Assembly (NCBI GenBank): GCA_947579605.1 | Contig: OX388313.1 | Location: forward strand, 26,043,214 to 26,107,213 | Reading direction: 5' to 3' | Source: Athripsodes cinereus | Lineage: Eukaryota > Arthropoda > Insecta > Trichoptera > Leptoceridae | Length of the DNA: 64,000 nucleotides | Shown: positions 33,414-45,239 of the stretch, piece by piece | Numbering within the stretch: position 1 is the stretch's first letter | Layout: each line of letters starts with the position of its first letter | Notes under the pieces: model-generated | The model's database searches: none | What the model was told of the DNA's origin: nothing | Seen by the model: the letters and a program-made list of their open reading frames with translations, nothing else | Made by a program: the position numbers and the translations under genes

Positions 33414-34534
33414 TTACTTTTCTCTATATCCTCACTTCTCCGTACTCGTATTAAATTTTTTGCTCTATGAATTGTGTGCTTAAGATTATATATTATACTG
33501 TTATCCAATGTCATCCCGTTCTGATCATTGGTTTCCAATATAAAGGTGTGACTGCTCATTCTAGTTAGATTATACAGGTAACAATTGATTTCGTAAAGTC
33601 TCTTGTTCACGATTGAGTCATTTTTACAATAGCGTAGACTTGTTATGTATACTGTTTTTCCCAGTTTCTCCGATGTCTCAACGATTTTCTCCACTGCATT
33701 TTTATATTGTCTGGTATGGTATATGTTAGTATAACTTCCCACAGCCAGTACAATGACGTCATCTTTAGATGCTTCGTTGACAATCGCATTGATATTTTGC
33801 AACATTTCTTGCATTCTCGCACCGGGCCTGGCAACACAGGTCACATTATAATCCACTTTTCGGTGTAATTTTAATCCCAGGCCCTTTGCATTTTCATCGC
33901 CAATAATAAGCAGTTTATGTGTTAAATATTTTTCATTGGATTGAGATTTTAACTCATTTCTTGACTTACAACTACCACTGTGATTACCACTCCCACTGTC
34001 CTTCCTGACATAAGTTTCTTCATTGTAGTTTTCGAATTGTTCATAAAGGTTGTCATAAGCTCCTCTCAGAGTCTCGCAAGTACGTTGTGCCTCTTCAAGC
34101 CTCGTCAATATTATTTTTTCATTTTTCACGAATTCACTTATCTCCCTCTCCCGCCTGTCATTGATTCTCTCCAGATCATTCACAGCCTCTGATAACTTAA
34201 AATCTTTATCTCTCAGTTCAAGCTTCATATCACTGTTAAGCTTTTTGTAGCGATTCAGATCCTTCTGAACTTTAGTCAGCAACAATATTTTCTTTTTCAA
34301 TAATAAAGTTTCTTTGTTTTTTAATTTTAATTCTCTCTTTCTCATAGCTAACTCCTCATTCACTCTATGTTTTTCGGTTTCCAATTCCTGCATTCTATTC
34401 AGACATTCCTCTCTTACGTCAGGCTCATTATCTGAGATAATCTGTTCCTGAGATGTGTCATACATAGTAAAGTAAGCAGTGTTATTTGTCACTTTGCGGC
34501 TTCGTGTCATCATGGTGGATATATTTTCACTCAT
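33248..34534 (-). CDS. CR1 ORF1: coiled coil plus degenerate esterase-like domain
   Basis: 428 codons from ATG at 34534. The first ~170 residues are rich in Glu/Lys/Leu heptads (a coiled coil, probably for trimer or oligomer formation). From about residue 207 comes an SGNH-hydrolase-like fold: LLIIGDENAKGLG at block I, VLAVGSYTN near the block III position, and a C-terminal block with ETNDQNGMTLDN. In active CR1 ORF1 esterases block I is Gly-Asp-Ser and the last block holds Asp-x-x-His. Here Ser is Glu and no His is seen, so hydrolase activity is probably lost. The tail is basic and runs into the frameshift region. Its likely role is RNA binding and RNP assembly. Confidence 0.85.
   Translation of the reverse strand: MSENISTMMTRSRKVTNNTAYFTMYDTSQEQIISDNEPDVREECLNRMQELETEKHRVNEELAMRKRELKLKNKETLLLKKKILLLTKVQKDLNRYKKLNSDMKLELRDKDFKLSEAVNDLERINDRREREISEFVKNEKIILTRLEEAQRTCETLRGAYDNLYEQFENYNEETYVRKDSGSGNHSGSCKSRNELKSQSNEKYLTHKLLIIGDENAKGLGLKLHRKVDYNVTCVARPGARMQEMLQNINAIVNEASKDDVIVLAVGSYTNIYHTRQYKNAVEKIVETSEKLGKTVYITSLRYCKNDSIVNKRLYEINCYLYNLTRMSSHTFILETNDQNGMTLDNSIIYNLKHTIHRAKNLIRVRRSEDIEKSNHGDSPLPLADTVQQITPVARTSRSFLGQNQRHNMAVPSQSHIRTSRACVANSTS
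33335..33341 (-). promoter_or_regulatory. -1 ribosomal frameshift heptamer U UUU UUA
   Basis: On the - strand TTTTTTA lies so that ORF1 codons read ..T TTT TTA. This is the X XXY YYZ phase, and a -1 slip joins directly to the ORF2 frame (next codon AGG). The ORF1/ORF2 overlap is 166 nt (33413-33248). A weak GCCA/TGGC stem follows immediately. A strong downstream structure is not obvious by eye. Confidence 0.7.
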
Positions 34535-34540
34535 TCAATT

Positions 34541-35884
34541 CACTACGTATTGTATGCAAAAGTAAACAGTTTAATTCACTGGATTTCTCACAATAGTGTA
34601 ACTATTCTAGCACAGAATGTTTAATTATAATAAAATAAGATAATAAGTGTTTATAAAAAGCAAGAGAGTTCAATGGTCGGTCAAATCAACAAACGAAACC
34701 CACGCTTAATGTGGGTACCACTATGAAAACAATGTTATAACACCTTATAACTTCGTCATTTGTAAAGTTAGAGAAGGCACACCACTGACTTTTTCACTCA
34801 GTTTCATCAGCTCTATTTACCTAAAGTGTTGTCAAGTCTCTTAGAGCATTTATATGAGTGGCGTTCACAGTTTTCTTCCTCTTTTGGTTATAAAAATATA
34901 TAAAAATGAGTATAACTCGGCACACAGAGAAGTTACAGAAAAAATAATTTCACTTTTGGATTCAGCATAAAAAAACGATATGGAAAATATAGTCACTTCA
35001 CCTTTTGGACAATTTTCATTTTGACGTCATAGATGAAAAACCGCTTTTCCGGGTTAATAACAATTTATTCATGCGCACTTTCACGGAGTTTTTTATGCAA
35101 TTCAGCACGCTGAACACAATGGCACTGGTTATTTCGTATTTTTTGTAATCCAAGGGCTGCACTTTTATTATGTAGTCCATCAAAGCATAGAAAAATTTTT
35201 ACACTTGTTTTTCCTAGACACAGACACTTTCCTTTTGTAGGATTGCAATGACCAAAAGAAGGAGCGCGAAAAACTGGACAAAACAAGGTATAACACTCTT
35301 AGATACGAATTAAATTACTATGAGAATAGTTAATTTTCACTGGAGAGCAAATAAACACGACCGATGTAAACAAAACCCATTGACTCGATCCAGGAAGAAC
35401 AGAATGTTTCTGCTTGTTTTTCAGAATTGAATCAATGTCAATGAATTATCTAGAATAGTTTAAACCCAAAAATGATTATTGAGGTTTTTTATTGTTGTAA
35501 TGAACAGTTGTTTAGAGCTTATTAAAAGTTTGGCAATGTGACACAATCCATATATTACATGCAGCACAAAATAATATTTTAAATAAATATAAGAAGGTAT
35601 TAAGCATTGAATTTACATTTGTTATTTATGTGTATGTTAAATTAATTAATGTCTATCATATATAAAATGGTAATAATGGTATTTTACAAATCTTATATGT
35701 GTATTATTAACACTGAAAAGAAGCATTTTAATACAATTTAAATGTGTTAAAATAGTAAAGTGAACCCTCTTGGGTTTTTCACTATGTTGAATATATTTAT
35801 CACAAAAAACAGATATTTGTGTTTTCACAAAATTTTATAGTATGTCTGCGTTCAAGAGCTTTTGCTCTTATCTTTATTTTAATT
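34541..35884. other. no gene seen; may include the CR1 5' UTR
   Basis: No ORF worth calling. G+C is somewhat higher to about 35300 than in the next kilobase, compatible with LINE 5' UTR sequence, but no element edge is visible. Confidence 0.4.
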
Positions 35885-36010
35885 TTATTTATTTATTCTT
35901 TGTTGTACATTGATTACAAGCAATTTTAAACATAAATATATCAATATTAAATATAATCAGTAAAGAGAGGGTGAGTTAATCGCAAAGGCGAGATTTCTTC
36001 CAACTTACTC
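35885..36010 (-). repeat. element A copy, reverse
   Basis: Reversed words: TTTATTTATTCTTTGTTGTACA, GAGGGTGAGTTAATCGC and GATTTCTTCCAACT. Near 36205-36232 a scrap of LINE C (CTCTTGAGAGCACAGGG) also occurs. Confidence 0.7.
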
Positions 36011-37006
36011 AATCTTCAGGTTAATGTAAAGTTACTTTAGTTATGTTAATCTTAAGCCTCAGACCAGAAGCTCTTGAAATAAACTCTTGCGGAAGCACTA
36101 GTTAACCGCGTTTTACTTTTAATAAATTCTGCACGAATTTCCACCAATGTTGATCATCAACTTTCAGTATTTAAAAATATTTTGTTGGTCTCTCTCTTCG
36201 CCTTTTAACGTTTCTCTTGAGAGCACAGGGTATACAGATTTTTTTGATAAACAGAACGCTAAATATTTTAACATATTTAAATTGTATGATATTAATATTA
36301 TAACCTATATTTATTTGTTTTTTAAGAGATACTGCCTGGTGTTTAAGCTGATAGCTTTTTTTAACTACTTTTTCTTCAACTAATAATAATACATATTGAC
36401 TATTTCGCTCAATTTGGCTTTATACATATTCAAAACTTATATTTGTGTTACACAATATCCTCTATATGTCTTGCAGAGAAATAATGCATTTTGGTTATTA
36501 TATTCTTGGATTATAGATAAAAGTTTTTTGATATTAGTCAAGCCCTTTTTTACTTCAAATATCATTGACATCAACCACGGTTGGCGAAGAAACTCAGCAA
36601 TATTCAATTTTTTGACTAATGTAAACTATCATCATATTTATTACCAAATTTTTCGATGTGATTTGTTACTTTGTTGATATTAATAAGCAATAATTGTTAT
36701 GTAGATAAATTAAATCTTATATTCTAGGTGTATTTAAAAAAAACATATACATATATGAACATATTATTTTTATGTCTAATCTACTAATGAATATTATATT
36801 TTCAAATCTTTCAAAAAACTTTACTTTTAAAAGTTATTTTTTAATGATTTGTAAATGGTGTGCTATTGGAAAATTATTATTATTATGATTTATTGATTAG
36901 AAATTTGATTTAGGTATGTATTTACTTCTACATATGATGATTTGTCTCAAATTGAAGAAATATATTATCTGGTTTATTTTCACCACAATATATGTATTTT
37001 TTTGTA

Positions 37007-37445
37007 ATATTATTCATTTGTTTTTTATGTACGAGTTTGTCTATGATATGCGGATCGTATTTATTGTTATACGCAATTTGTTTAATAACATTGATTTCGT
37101 TATTGAAATCAGTGTTATTCATTGGGATTTTAATTCAGTAGAAATTAACGATAACAATATATTAAATTTCCTAGACTTAAGTATTTCCATTTCTGATTCT
37201 AAATGTCAATTTAATGTATACAGGAAACCGAGTCATACCGATTGTGTTATTCCAGCTGATTCTGAATATCATATCTCTCACAAATTAGCATCATTTAGGT
37301 CTATGATCGATCGTGCAATTAAAATCCCAATGAATAACACTGATTTCAATAACGAAATCAATGTTATTAAACAAATTGCGTATAACAATAAATACGATCC
37401 GCATATTATAGACAAACTCGTACATAAAAAACAAATGAATAATAT
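37007..37445. mobile_element. Penelope-like remnant with 129-bp inverted arms
   Basis: 37007-37135 and 37317-37445 are inverted copies differing at about one base by eye, separated by 181 bp. Both arms carry the same Penelope coding segment in opposite orientation. The left arm continues the coding segment further on the - strand (to about 36928) than the right arm does. The layout fits the inverted-tandem or rearranged 5' structures known from Penelope-like elements. Confidence 0.8.
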
Positions 37446-37446
37446 A
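37136..37446 (+). pseudogene. Penelope-like reverse transcriptase fragment
   Basis: The frame reads LNFLDLSIS ... FNVYRKPSHTDCVIPADSEY ... SHKLASFRSMIDRAIKIP ... IKQIAYNNKYD, the conserved RT stretch following the catalytic motif in Penelope-like elements. The catalytic Tyr-x-Asp-Asp part is absent, and the frame ends at TGA just past the arm. It is a dead, truncated copy. Confidence 0.8.
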
Positions 37447-37499
37447 TGAAGAAATATAATCTGTGTTCCATAAAATATTGTAATAGTACATGTAGTCAA

Positions 37500-40400
37500 T
37501 ATTATTTGTTTAGAACACTATTGTTTAATACTTCCAGGTGGTTTTATAAGTCGCAAACAGGATTTTGAGAATTGAGAATTTACGCTAGTCTGAAGATAAA
37601 AATGGAAACTGTTAAAAACTGGCTTGTAATTAGTAAAGTTATGTAGAAGTATTAAATCAAAGTGTTCTTTTGTATCAAAAATAATACTGCATAATTATTC
37701 TTGATAATTTGTTTTTATTGTAATTGAAAATTATTAATTAAAATTAGCCAATGATTTTTACTACTTATATGCGTACATTATGCTTCCGTCTCACTTTTAA
37801 CTATCATATTATTGTAACTTTTCATATTTCATACAACTAATAATAGCATTCTTATTATTGTACCCATATTTTAGAGCTTGTTCTATGTTATGTGTTGTTT
37901 ATAACACTGCAACAAGAAAATTTAATCAATTACCCACTATTTTACTTGTGGAATGGAATGATCTAGTGTCCTACATTTGTAAAATGGCAAGCAATACAGA
38001 AATTTTCACTTTTGCAGTGTCTACACTGCTTAAAGGATGACATGGTAATAAATAGTACTTTTTTTAACTTTAATAAACACTATCATTATTTATGACTTGT
38101 TCTAGTTTGTGTCCCAGAGTTGGTTTTTAACTTGGAATTATTTGTATAAGCAAGATATTGATCGGTAGCTTGAAACCAAGGTCTTGGATTTTAATGATTT
38201 TCTTTCTAATTTTATATCATATATACAATTTTTTTTCTAATTAATAACCTAGGTTTTGATTTGTATATTTTTGTCAAACTCTGATTTTACAAGTTGAAAC
38301 CTAGGCTCCCAATTCTTAATAAATAAATTGTAAAACTGAAACACCTTTTGCCTACATGAATTGAGTATGGAGTTTTACAAATAAATATGCATTGATATAA
38401 AATAGTACAAACTACTTTTTTTACTTATAAAAGTCTTTGATTAGATCAAAAAAATATGTAGTCAGATCCAGGGATGAAAGATGAACAAAATGTATTCTGA
38501 AAAATACACTGGAGGCTACAACATTGTGAGAGGTAGATAAAGATTATTTATTTAAAAAATGGTACATAAACAGTGTATTGTGGAGTGTTTAATTAATTTA
38601 TTTATTCCTTTTGTACATCATCATTATGTAAAATGTTGACAAAGCAATATAAAAAAAATCTAAGATGCAGTGGAGAGATTATCACTATGTAGTGATTTCT
38701 TCCACCTAACCATGTCGTATTGACCTACACTTAATTAAAACAAATATTTCTGTTTACAATAATTATAGTGTTACTGTTTAATCTGTAATAAATAATGTTT
38801 GTTATTATTATTTAATGTCATTAATTTGTGCTTCCAATAAATGTATTTATCTTATTCTGTGTTAAAATATAATAAAATATCAAATATACAATGTCATATA
38901 CCAAAGTAGAGCAATTAAATTTAAAATATAATGAGTATAAAAGCTGGTATATAATATTCAAGTATATTCTGATCAAAAAAATACTATGATGTTTATAAAA
39001 TGCAATAGTTACTTATGTGATGAATTAATATTTCACATGATTTAAAAAAAAAATCCACTCTGATTGGATTGTTGATACAATTAATAAAACTAAAGTACAG
39101 ATTAAATAATATATTTAGTGGTGTAATGGAAATTTTTTTGGAGCGTGTCAAAATTTTGCTGGTGTTCTTATAAGTTCCGTATTTGACAATGCGATGACAA
39201 TATACAGCAATGATATTTGAGTGGTATTTTGATTAATTTCTTATTATCTTAAGGATATCACAAAACATTTCATATCCATTATATTATTATCAACTACATA
39301 TTATTGTTATTATGATTTAACCTTATTCCAAATTAATAGTTTGTTAATTATTATATTGTAAACTATGTTAATAAAGTTTTTTTTATTAAATTATGTGCAT
39401 TGTTTTTATTTTAATACGTAAACCCTATTAACACATGGTGTCCATAGTTGGCCAAGTGTAGGTTTATCATAATGATTTTGGGTAATTTGTTTTTTTTTTT
39501 GCACCATCTTTTGATAATCGACCATCTCAGGGGTGCCTGTGAAAAAGGTGATTCATTTTGCTTCTAAGACTATATAGTGATGCTTCTCCGGTGCTGCAGA
39601 TCGGCAGACATCCTGTTTCACATCACGAGACCCACAAATCTGAAGGCTCTTATACCTTCGTATATTTACATACATGTTGTATAATAATGTCTGACAGACA
39701 TTGACATATTGCTTAGCATCCTTATAAAATGGCTTCAATGATCCTATAAGTTTTGTACAAATCTAAATAAAGTTTGTATATTTTGTGCGATTTTTTTATG
39801 ATTAAAAAAAGTTATAAGTGTTAATGTGGATTGAAAGTTTTCATGGCGATCTTCTCCATTGTTTACTCACCATTGTCTAAGTATGTATGTATGACGTCAT
39901 CGCAATAATCCTTTAATGACACTGAAAATATACTTCATTGTTCTATTCAATTTGGATAATTTAGAACAGACAGGTGTAAATGCTTTTGTATAATTTTCGA
40001 CAATTCAAAAATTGCTGTGAATAAATGAATAAATATATTAAAAAAAAATATTTTTATAGTCAGCTTTATAAGTCATTGCTCTCAGCTGTATGATTATATT
40101 ATGTAATTTCTCAAAACTCTTAGTAGTGGAATAATTTTGAGTTTTTTATTAATATATTTTGTTTTAACGTTAAATTTAATATTACGACAAATTATATTTT
40201 GTAGATTCACCCACTGTGCGATATCTTTCATCTCTTATTGATATCTTTTATCTCTCTTTGTTGTGTGGCATCATTATTGTAACACTGTAGTACGGTACTA
40301 GCCATCTGTTTTTTTTTAATTTGAATTTCATCTTTTTCTATGTTTTTGTACGTTTATCATCTATGGGTTTGTGCGTCATGTTTGACAGTGCGAAAGTCGT
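37500..40400. other. intergenic stretch; one element A copy, otherwise nothing named
   Basis: A diverged reverse A copy lies at about 38590-38710 (TTATTTATTCC, then GATTTCTTCCACCTAACC). Several poly(A)-like signals occur. A 61-codon - strand ORF at 39553-39738 resembles nothing I know. Confidence 0.4.
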
Positions 40401-40487
40401 TTTATGATCATAATTTTTCGTTTTTGTAACGATTTTAATAATTGTATATTGACAGATAATAAATAATTCGTGAATAGTGGAAGAAAT

Positions 40488-41702
40488 ATGACGGCCACGC
40501 AGTTCAATACTAATACCAAAACTACTACAAATAAGCCTGCACCTAAAACTTATGGGAAGATAATACTAACCTTACAAAATTGTCTGTTACCTGATGAAGC
40601 GTTCGTGCAGACTCCCTCGCAGGCTGATGGCTTGGACATAGAAACTGAGACGGATCTTCGTATATTAGGATGTGAATTGATACAGACTGCTGGAATTTTG
40701 TTGAAATTACCTCAGGTAGCTATGGCTACTGGACAGGTCTATCTTCAGAGATTCTACTACTCCAAGTCATTTGTGAGGTACCCCATGGAGACTATCGCAA
40801 TGGGAAGTATTTACTTGGCATCCAAAGTAGAAGAGAAACCTTGCAGAATAAGAGATGTGATTAATGTTTTTCATCACATCAAACAAGTGAGAGCTCAGAA
40901 GCCAATAACTCCACTTCTCTTGGATAATAATTATATTGAGTTAAAGAACCAAGTTATTAAGGCTGAAAGAAGAATTCTCAAAGAACTCGGCTTCTGTGTG
41001 CATGTGAAACATCCACACAAACTCATTGTAGTTTACTTGCAACTCCTTTCATATGAGAAAAACAGACAACTTATGCAGCTTGCATGGAATTATATGAATG
41101 ATGCTCTCAGGACGGATGTCTTTGTAAGATTTCAACCTGAGACAATTGCCTGTGCTTGCATCTATCTAACAGCTCGTAAAATAGGATTACCTCTACCAAA
41201 TAATCCACACTGGTTCTCATTATTTTCTGTTAAAGAAGAAGATATACAAGATGTATGTTTGAGAATATTGCGATTATACAAACGTCCCAAAGTGAATTCT
41301 GATGATGTTGAACGTAAAGTAGAAATACAGAAGAGAATATATCAAGCTAATAAGTTGATCAGTAGCGGTGCTTTAGGTCCAAATGCCGCAAACTATGTCA
41401 AGAATAATGAAAAAAATAAATCTGGAACAAGTTCTCCTGCCGGAACCTCATCCAATAACAATAAAGATGACAAGAAAGATAAAAATAGTTCTTCAAAATC
41501 CTCTACACCTCCTCTGAAGAATCACTCGAGTAGTAGTAGTAGCAGGAAGTATAAGGATTCACGTAGATCACGATCTAGATCACGGGACAGAAAGGATAGG
41601 AATCACAAAAAAAATAGATCTCCCACACCGCCGCGTAGACATAGATCTAAACACCATCATTCAGATAGATCGCGATCCAGAGACGATAAACGGAAGTATT
41701 GA
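40488..41702 (+). CDS. CycL: cyclin L, intronless
   Basis: 404 codons from ATG at 40488 to TGA at 41702. Cyclin L pairs with CDK11-type kinases in nuclear speckles and regulates pre-mRNA splicing. The N-terminal cyclin fold (about residues 50-160) has the family block [20 protein letters not shown], then [20 protein letters not shown] and [20 protein letters not shown]. The second fold (about 165-260) includes [20 protein letters not shown]. The C-terminus has Ser/Lys-rich low complexity and Arg/Ser dipeptides ([20 protein letters not shown]) ending DDKRKY, the RS domain. Length fits short cyclin L forms. A GTG 18 nt upstream extends the frame, but ATG is the credible start. The whole gene is one exon, with no frame damage. 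A poly(A) signal lies at 42348-42353. Confidence 0.95.
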   Translation: MTATQFNTNTKTTTNKPAPKTYGKIILTLQNCLLPDEAFVQTPSQADGLDIETETDLRILGCELIQTAGILLKLPQVAMATGQVYLQRFYYSKSFVRYPMETIAMGSIYLASKVEEKPCRIRDVINVFHHIKQVRAQKPITPLLLDNNYIELKNQVIKAERRILKELGFCVHVKHPHKLIVVYLQLLSYEKNRQLMQLAWNYMNDALRTDVFVRFQPETIACACIYLTARKIGLPLPNNPHWFSLFSVKEEDIQDVCLRILRLYKRPKVNSDDVERKVEIQKRIYQANKLISSGALGPNAANYVKNNEKNKSGTSSPAGTSSNNNKDDKKDKNSSSKSSTPPLKNHSSSSSSRKYKDSRRSRSRSRDRKDRNHKKNRSPTPPRRHRSKHHHSDRSRSRDDKRKY

Positions 41703-42600
41703 TGTGGAACAGTAGAAATTATTGCAAACTGAATTGGACACTTGGAACGTTATGTAAATATAATATAAATTTTAAGCATTGAAAGTTGACTTATTGTTTT
41801 CAATGCCATATTATATTACAGTCTCTGGTTTTTAGATTAAAACTCTATTTCTGACATAAAAATGTTAGTTTAGGGTACATATTTTTATTTCAAAATCAAC
41901 CCTTGGGTACACTGTTTAGATAACAATGTGCATATTTTTTTTTACTTGATCACTTGACTTATCTTTATGTTGAATTGTTTTAATATCAATATATCCTTTA
42001 TGGGAACATTATGGTATGAGTTTATTCAGGGAAAAATCATCTTTGTCATGACATAATATTTGTAATATTACATATTTTGGATTGCTGTACTTATTGTTTT
42101 GATTTGTGGCCATTGTATTTCACATTGCATTGTTTTGTATATTTAAAAAACTCCAAAAATGTCTTAATTAAATTTCTTTCAATATTAAGTTTTAATTGTT
42201 TTTACCTTTCTCAGCTAAATGTTTAGCAAAGTTGTCTGTATTCCGATGCCTGGATTTATATCAAACTTAAATTAATATAATAAGCAAAATGCTTGTTGTG
42301 AAGGTAGGACACATAATTACGAAAGAAATATACAGCGACATTGCATAAATAAAATCTTCTATGTGCTCATTTTGCCAAAATTTTGATTTAAATATTAAAT
42401 CGGTCTTAAAATTGTCTTATTTAATTTACTCGAAAAAATATCTTTGGCACATTGAAGATTTTAATAGTGCAGCGATGACATAGTATGGTACATATTTCAG
42501 TAGTTGGTGGGTTGGTCACATGAATGTGTTATCATCTTACTAACCCAAATGGTACAAATAAAATATTTTTTATAAAATCTACTAAGAAATTCACAAGTTT
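41703..42600 (+). terminator. cyclin L 3' UTR region with poly(A) signals
   Basis: AATAAA occurs at 42348-42353 and in ACAAATAAAATA near 42555. The stretch is AT-rich without ORFs. The true cleavage site cannot be read from sequence alone. Confidence 0.4.
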
Positions 42601-42871
42601 ATTTATCATGACATGTTAAGAGGATCTGCGAGTTAAAATATAATATACAGACAGTATTCTTTTACAAGGGCAGTAGATAAATCAATTTTTTTTTGTTTCT
42701 TGCAAATGTTTTTAATCTCAGATTTGTCTTTGTCAAATATTATTTATGATCACTCTAAGTGTTGTGTGTTGTTTATAGTTCTGTAAAACTATTATTATTA
42801 ATAGACTGGAATTAATAAACATCTTCACCCATACTCATTAATTAGGTATAATTGCTATATTCCAACTGTCA

Positions 42872-43072
42872 GACCTGGGCCCGAAGTCAAAATACATTTT
42901 AACGTTATGTTAGCGTTCGAATATAGACGATGTTGCGGGCAAGTGTCAATTTCGTTGCTAAGATACACAATAGTTACGAAAATTGTCACTTTGGTTCAAC
43001 ATCGTCTATATTCGAACGATTGGAACACAAAAACGTAACGCTAAAATGTGTTTTGCCTCAGGCCTCTGACCA
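42872..43072. mobile_element. hairpin MITE with long inverted arms
   Basis: Arms of about 85 nt share CAAAATACATTTTAACGTTA-like ends, GTTCGAATATAGACGATGTTG and AATTGTCACTT-like centres. Related in layout and in its ACATTTTAGCGTTACG words to the element at 57557-57731. Confidence 0.7.
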
Positions 43073-43463
43073 GGTGATACCTTACTCACAAACAGAGATT
43101 AGTGTTGTTCCAACTTTTATGTCCGACTAAAGTTATTCCTTAATGTCAAATTATATTCATGATAGTGTAATATTCTAATGGTTTCTCTGCTTACTTATAG
43201 AGGCAATAGCCGTGTATTTTCTAAAATAAAATAAATAAATCACGAATCACTCGGTATATCACTTCTATCAGTTACAAATAATCTTCTATCTATCCCCCCT
43301 GATCAGTCTTGTTTTTATACAGACTCATTAATTGTTCAAGGCGCGAGGCCCTGGAACAGAATTGCACACATGATTCGTACTTCTTCAAAATTATATTCAT
43401 TTCGGAAAATTCATTCGATATCATTTTATCTATAATATATATTTCTATTTTTTTTAAATTTCC

Positions 43464-43575
43464 AGGTTGGCTGGAAGAGATTGGTTAAATGCGATAAACC
43501 CGCCTTTTGTTACTTTCTGTAAATATAGCATACTTGTATACTACATACTTCGCAACTAAAGATTTATTTATAAAG
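43464..43575 (+). repeat. element A copy, truncated
   Basis: AGGTTGGCTGGAAGAGATTGG, GCGATAAACCCGCC and a tail-like end identify it. Confidence 0.6.
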
Positions 43576-44064
43576 TATGAAATAGGAGTAACATGGAGCA
43601 AATTGTTTAGTTAGGTTTTGATTTAACCATATATATAAAAATATGAAATGACAGAGGCTTATTTAACAAGCGATAACAAATTGTTCTGTGAGTTAGATTT
43701 TTCATTTAATCAGGGTTAATTTTAAATGTGTGTAGTTAGCCAGGTTTAATTATATATTTTCTTTACAAGTATAGCTAGCTGTTTATAATATCTCAATATT
43801 TACTTTGTCCCTGGTAACGGTAGAGTTATTAATTATGTCGTCATCGCCGTGGAAGACTCATCCAGAAAATTTATCTAAATATAATTTACCAATATCAAAC
43901 ACATTTATTACAAAATAATTATTAATAACATATTAACAACGTAGTGCTAGACATTTAACACAAGATGAAATGAAGACGACCAAACATCTCTGTGTGATTT
44001 ATTATAACTAGAGATTGGATTATAATATGCAAACGATGCATATTGTGTCTGTTTTATATCTTCT

Positions 44065-44525
44065 TCTGTAGGTGCCCTGTCAGGTCCCCCCGACGTTGGC
44101 GATCACTCTGGCATAGGCGTCTCGGTCCTGCACTGTCTGGAATTACTCCTCCACACCTCTCATTCCAGTCCTATCTCGTATATTGCGCAGCCACGATGTC
44201 TGCCTTCTGCCAGCCCCTCGACGTCCCTCTATCTTGCCTGTCATAATCAAACGCAGAATGTGGTACTTTTCTCCACGCATTATTTGGGTTAGTTGGAAGA
44301 GATCGCACCTTTGCGATAAACTCGCCCTCTCTATATTGATTGTATTTAATTTGAATGTATACCTTATATGTAATTGTTTTCAATCAATGTACAGTAAAGA
44401 ATGAATAAATAAATAAATATGACCCAGATATGAGATCTTGCGCACTTTGACATCCAACAGGAGTTCTCTGTCCATTCCAGCTCTTCTTAACACCTCAACA
44501 TTTGTGACCCTATCAGTCCAATAAT
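44065..44525 (-). pseudogene. LINE RT C-terminal fragment split by an element A insertion
   Basis: On the - strand 44525-44420 reads DRVTNVEVLRRAGMDRELLL..VRKISYLG and 44280-44065 continues MRGEKYHILRLIMTGKIEGR..WLRNIRDRTGM..RDAYARVIANVG. Joined across the insertion the frame is continuous. This is the post-RT region common to several LINE families of insects. The rest of the RT is missing. Confidence 0.85.
44284..44418 (+). mobile_element. 135-bp element A, nested in a LINE fragment
   Basis: It begins TTGGGTTAGTTGGAAGAGATC and ends AATGAATAAATAAATAAAT. It interrupts the LINE frame between Gly and Met/His codons. Its length equals that of the copy at 2736-2870. The target duplication is at most 2-3 bases (AT or TAT). 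Confidence 0.85.
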
Positions 44526-45239
44526 GTCCAATGTTTTATATGGTTTTGGAATATTTTACTTATGAAATTCTTTATATAAATCATTATTTCCACTATTTTT
44601 ACGTATTTTTCACCCAAATTTTAGCTTGCCACACAGGATTATGCAATGTATACATTATAAATTAATAGTAGTTGCAAATTTTATAGACCATATTAAAATT
44701 GGATAAAACAAAGTTGGGATAGGAACAAACATAGATAAAAATGCAATCTTATAAACCCATTTCTCCCACAAAACAAAATTTGCTTGATTCAACTCACGTC
44801 AATAATTGTGACTTTAATTTTGAGTACCTTTGGCTTGTTTTCTTTTATTTATGCTCATATTTTCAATCTTAACATAGGTATTGTCTATTAGCTTGCATAT
44901 TTCAATTGTTTTTCATGCATATTTCACACTTTTAAGATGCATATTTTTTATCCAGTCTTTATAGAATAATGAAAACATCACGTTGTTGCTTCTCCGCACA
45001 TCAGCCAACGGAACTCCAACCAGCCAACACTCTCGTCAACAAATATAATTAATCATTGATACATTATCAATTTATTTTCATGTTTTACATCATGGACTAG
45101 CAACCTTTCAAATCTTTGCCAACACACTCTAGAGGAAAACAATAATTTGGCAACTGGCCTAAGATTTATAATACATATTAATTTAAAATTTACTTAAATT
45201 TAATCACTTCCAGTCTAATGTTGTTAAAGTTCTATCTAT

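Larger units (their letters stand above)
30189..34540 (-). mobile_element. CR1-like LINE retrotransposon, apparently intact
   Basis: It has two long overlapping ORFs in LINE order on the - strand. The 3' region ends in tandem TTTTTATAT-like units (30270-30330) and an ATACAAT-type microsatellite (30189-30221), as CR1-clade elements end in short tandem repeats. ORF1 has a coiled coil plus an esterase-like domain, a CR1-clade trait. The 5' limit upstream of 34540 is not defined because I found no target duplication, so the 5' UTR may extend toward 35400. Neither ORF has an internal stop. Confidence 0.9.
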
